DNA of 64,000 bases from Actinomyces sp. UMB0138. Its GTDB lineage: Bacteria > Bacillota > Negativicutes > Veillonellales > Veillonellaceae. The notes below the pieces were generated by a model, which was not told the DNA's origin, ran no database searches, and saw only the letters and a list, made by a program, of their open reading frames with translations. The position numbers and the translations under genes were made by a program. Location: contig NZ_PKMC01000001.1 in NCBI RefSeq assembly GCF_002849225.1, positions 1-64,000 on the forward strand. The letters run 5' to 3'. Positions 62,336-64,000 of this stretch are shown piece by piece; within the stretch, counting starts at the first letter, position 1; every line of letters starts with the position of its first letter.

Positions 62336-64000
62336 AAGACGAATACCTATCCGAGGAACTCCGCCAGATTCTGCTGGACGATGAGCAACTGGATCGTGAA
62401 ATAAAGCGGGTTGAAGATGCTCTGGCCGGGCCAGAGCAAGAGGCCCAACAGCAGGTGAGCCAGCAGCCACAGTGCCTCGTTAGCGTTATTGTGCCGGCAT
62501 ATCGGTCGGGCTCGACCTTGGAGCGTACGCTGCAGTCGCTGGAAGTGCAGTCCATGGTGAACGACCTCTACGAGGTAGTGGTGGTTCTAAACGGCCCCGA
62601 CGATGGCATGGCGCAGCTACTTGCAGCTTTGACTCAGAAGCCGCAGTATTCCAACCTGCGCTGGGTGCAAGCGGCGCAAACGGGTGCCGGACACGCACGC
62701 AATATTGGGCTGTCGCTGGCCCGAGGCGAATTTGTCACCTTCGTTGACGCGGACGATGCGGTAGAGCCGCGTTTTTTGGAACAGTTAGTGGACCAGGTCG
62801 GCCCCGGAATCATTCCGGTTGCCCCGATTTTGAACTACCGGGGGGCCGAATTAGTCGAGCAGAATTCCCTTGCAGATCGGATCTTGCAAAATGCCGGCAA
62901 ATCTGTCCCGGTCGATTCGGTGCCGTGGATGCTTGGCTTTAATGCCTGCAAACTAGTACCGCTCGAATTAGCCCGCCAGGTTTGCTACAGGGAAGACCTG
63001 ACTTCTGGCGAGGACGTCGTCTACTTTGCCACCGCCTTGGCGGGCAAGAAACTGCACTTCCATTTCCCAACCCAGGAAGAATGCGCATACCGCCGCTACC
63101 TCACAGCCGAATCCGTGTCCAGGCAGCAAAGTTCTTACGAGTTCAATGTGGTGGACCGACTCGATTGCGTCGCCGCATTGCAAGAAGTGAAGACCCCGGC
63201 TAACCAGGGCGCCCTCGATTCACTTATCAGCTCTCAATATGGTTTTGCGGCGCGTTACCTGCAGGAACATCCGGAGCTAGCCGCCAAGCTGGAGCAGGAT
63301 TTGGCGACGCGCTCCCTGTTCGATTTCCCCTGGCAGACGGTTAACAAGGGTAAGGCAACCAACCTGGTATTTGCCTACTGCTTCTCGCCATTTTCGGATA
63401 CCTCCGCAACCGTGGCTGCGAAGGTTGTTGCCGATATGGGCCGTATCTCGGATGTGGTCAGTAACGACATGGCAAAACTGCGCCATAAAGATCCCTCCTT
63501 GAACACCATTTCGAACCGGTGGATAGCAAATAGGCACGTAGTGACCGCTCCCGTATCGTTTTCCGGATGGGACCCGACGGTGTCCTTTGCGCGGCAGGGC
63601 GTAGCGGTTGCCGAACGGGCGGCAGCGGCCGGAGAAGGATACGAAACCATGTATTCGAGGGCGCTCTGGGCGGCCTCGCACGTAGCCGCCTTCCTGTACA
63701 AGCGCAGGCATCCCCAAGTGCGTTGGAGCGCAGAATTTTCTGATCCGCTGCGCCGGGATGTTACCGGAAACCTGCGCGTAGGTACCTTCGGCAAGGACGA
63801 CCTATCGGACTTGATGCTTCGCTACCTAAAGAAGCATGGCATCGAGCTGATGGTGGAAGATTCCTACTTCGAGCTCATCGAACTTACTACGTTCCTTGCC
63901 GCAGACGAACTGATCTTCACCAATGACAACCAGCTCGAATACATGCTCATGGACTACCCGCCGCAGCTGCAACAGCTGGTGCGGGCCAAGGCCACAGTCA
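62332..64000 (+). CDS. Glycosyltransferase, GT2 domain plus second transferase-like domain (partial)
   Basis: The gene starts at GTG 62332 with GGAGGA upstream and is still open at the window end (556 codons seen). After a charged helix, the GT2 domain begins near residue 45 (SVIVPAYRSGSTLERTLQSLE), with D139, D141 and D142 (FVDADDAV) as the metal site. From about residue 345 a second region (LVFAYCFSPFSDTSATVAAKVVADMGR) looks like the N-terminal half of a GT4 enzyme. Probably extends the polymer built in this locus. The true 3' end lies outside. Confidence 0.85.
   Translation, partial: MKDEYLSEELRQILLDDEQLDREIKRVEDALAGPEQEAQQQVSQQPQCLVSVIVPAYRSGSTLERTLQSLEVQSMVNDLYEVVVVLNGPDDGMAQLLAALTQKPQYSNLRWVQAAQTGAGHARNIGLSLARGEFVTFVDADDAVEPRFLEQLVDQVGPGIIPVAPILNYRGAELVEQNSLADRILQNAGKSVPVDSVPWMLGFNACKLVPLELARQVCYREDLTSGEDVVYFATALAGKKLHFHFPTQEECAYRRYLTAESVSRQQSSYEFNVVDRLDCVAALQEVKTPANQGALDSLISSQYGFAARYLQEHPELAAKLEQDLATRSLFDFPWQTVNKGKATNLVFAYCFSPFSDTSATVAAKVVADMGRISDVVSNDMAKLRHKDPSLNTISNRWIANRHVVTAPVSFSGWDPTVSFARQGVAVAERAAAAGEGYETMYSRALWAASHVAAFLYKRRHPQVRWSAEFSDPLRRDVTGNLRVGTFGKDDLSDLMLRYLKKHGIELMVEDSYFELIELTTFLAADELIFTNDNQLEYMLMDYPPQLQQLVRAKATV

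Noticed and set aside
1-64000. CRISPR arrays, tRNA genes, insertion sequences and prophage genes
   Set aside because: No regular spaced repeats, cloverleaf-like sequences, transposase motifs or phage structural genes were seen on either strand.

Overview
The window is about 58-60 % G+C by eye and reads as the chromosome of a facultatively anaerobic actinobacterium, most likely in or near the Actinomycetaceae. The evidence is the purH-DUF3017 pair, sucCD followed by a DUF6350 protein and purN, paired PspC-domain signalling genes, an RpfB-type G5 protein after tatD, a PMT mannosyltransferase divergent from rsmI, and ackA/pta fermentation genes. Genus and species cannot be fixed from the sequence alone.

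Layout. 1-320: 3' end of a 23S rRNA gene and a complete 5S gene, closing an rrn operon. 446-6230: minus-strand beta-glucoside/oligosaccharide operon (lipoprotein, two permeases, GH1 glucosidase, LacI regulator) led by two perfect GAGAGCGCTCTC operators. 6302-11145: PMT, rsmI, nicotinamidase and metG. 11292-14240: a tandemly duplicated cassette of two small secreted proteins of unknown function, the most novel part of the window. 14467-18058: PspC-domain membrane protein, PspC-histidine kinase and response regulator. 18099-30822: pcrA, sucCD, DUF6350, purN, a 2-hydroxyacid dehydrogenase, purH, DUF3017, nadE and a TetR regulator. 30947-35344: a 1465-residue BcrAD/HgdC-type activase with no dehydratase nearby. 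35359-40038: a YtrA-type GntR/ABC operon and a NatAB-like exporter, with an unrecognised 90-residue protein between them. 40111-47061: ackA, pta, an MFS carrier, a LacI regulator and guaA. 47112-52812: MFS, LysR, tatD and two tandem G5/DUF348 cell-wall enzymes. 52809-64000: a surface-polysaccharide locus (CapD-like dehydratase, DUF6270, GT4, LCP ligase, fused glycosyltransferases, WecB, WecC) that runs off the right edge.

How the genes work together. GH1 plus the ABC importer imports and hydrolyses a beta-glucoside under LacI control, and the Pta-AckA route would make ATP from the resulting acetyl-CoA. Nicotinamidase and NadE serve NAD recycling. WecB and WecC together make UDP-ManNAcA, which the flanking glycosyltransferases and LCP protein could assemble into, and attach as, a wall polymer; the Rpf-like enzymes remodel the same wall.

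Scale-wide signal: the octamer CGAGGGCG/CGCCCTCG recurs several dozen times on both strands, far above composition expectation. All similarity statements come from reading motifs and gene order; no database search was possible.
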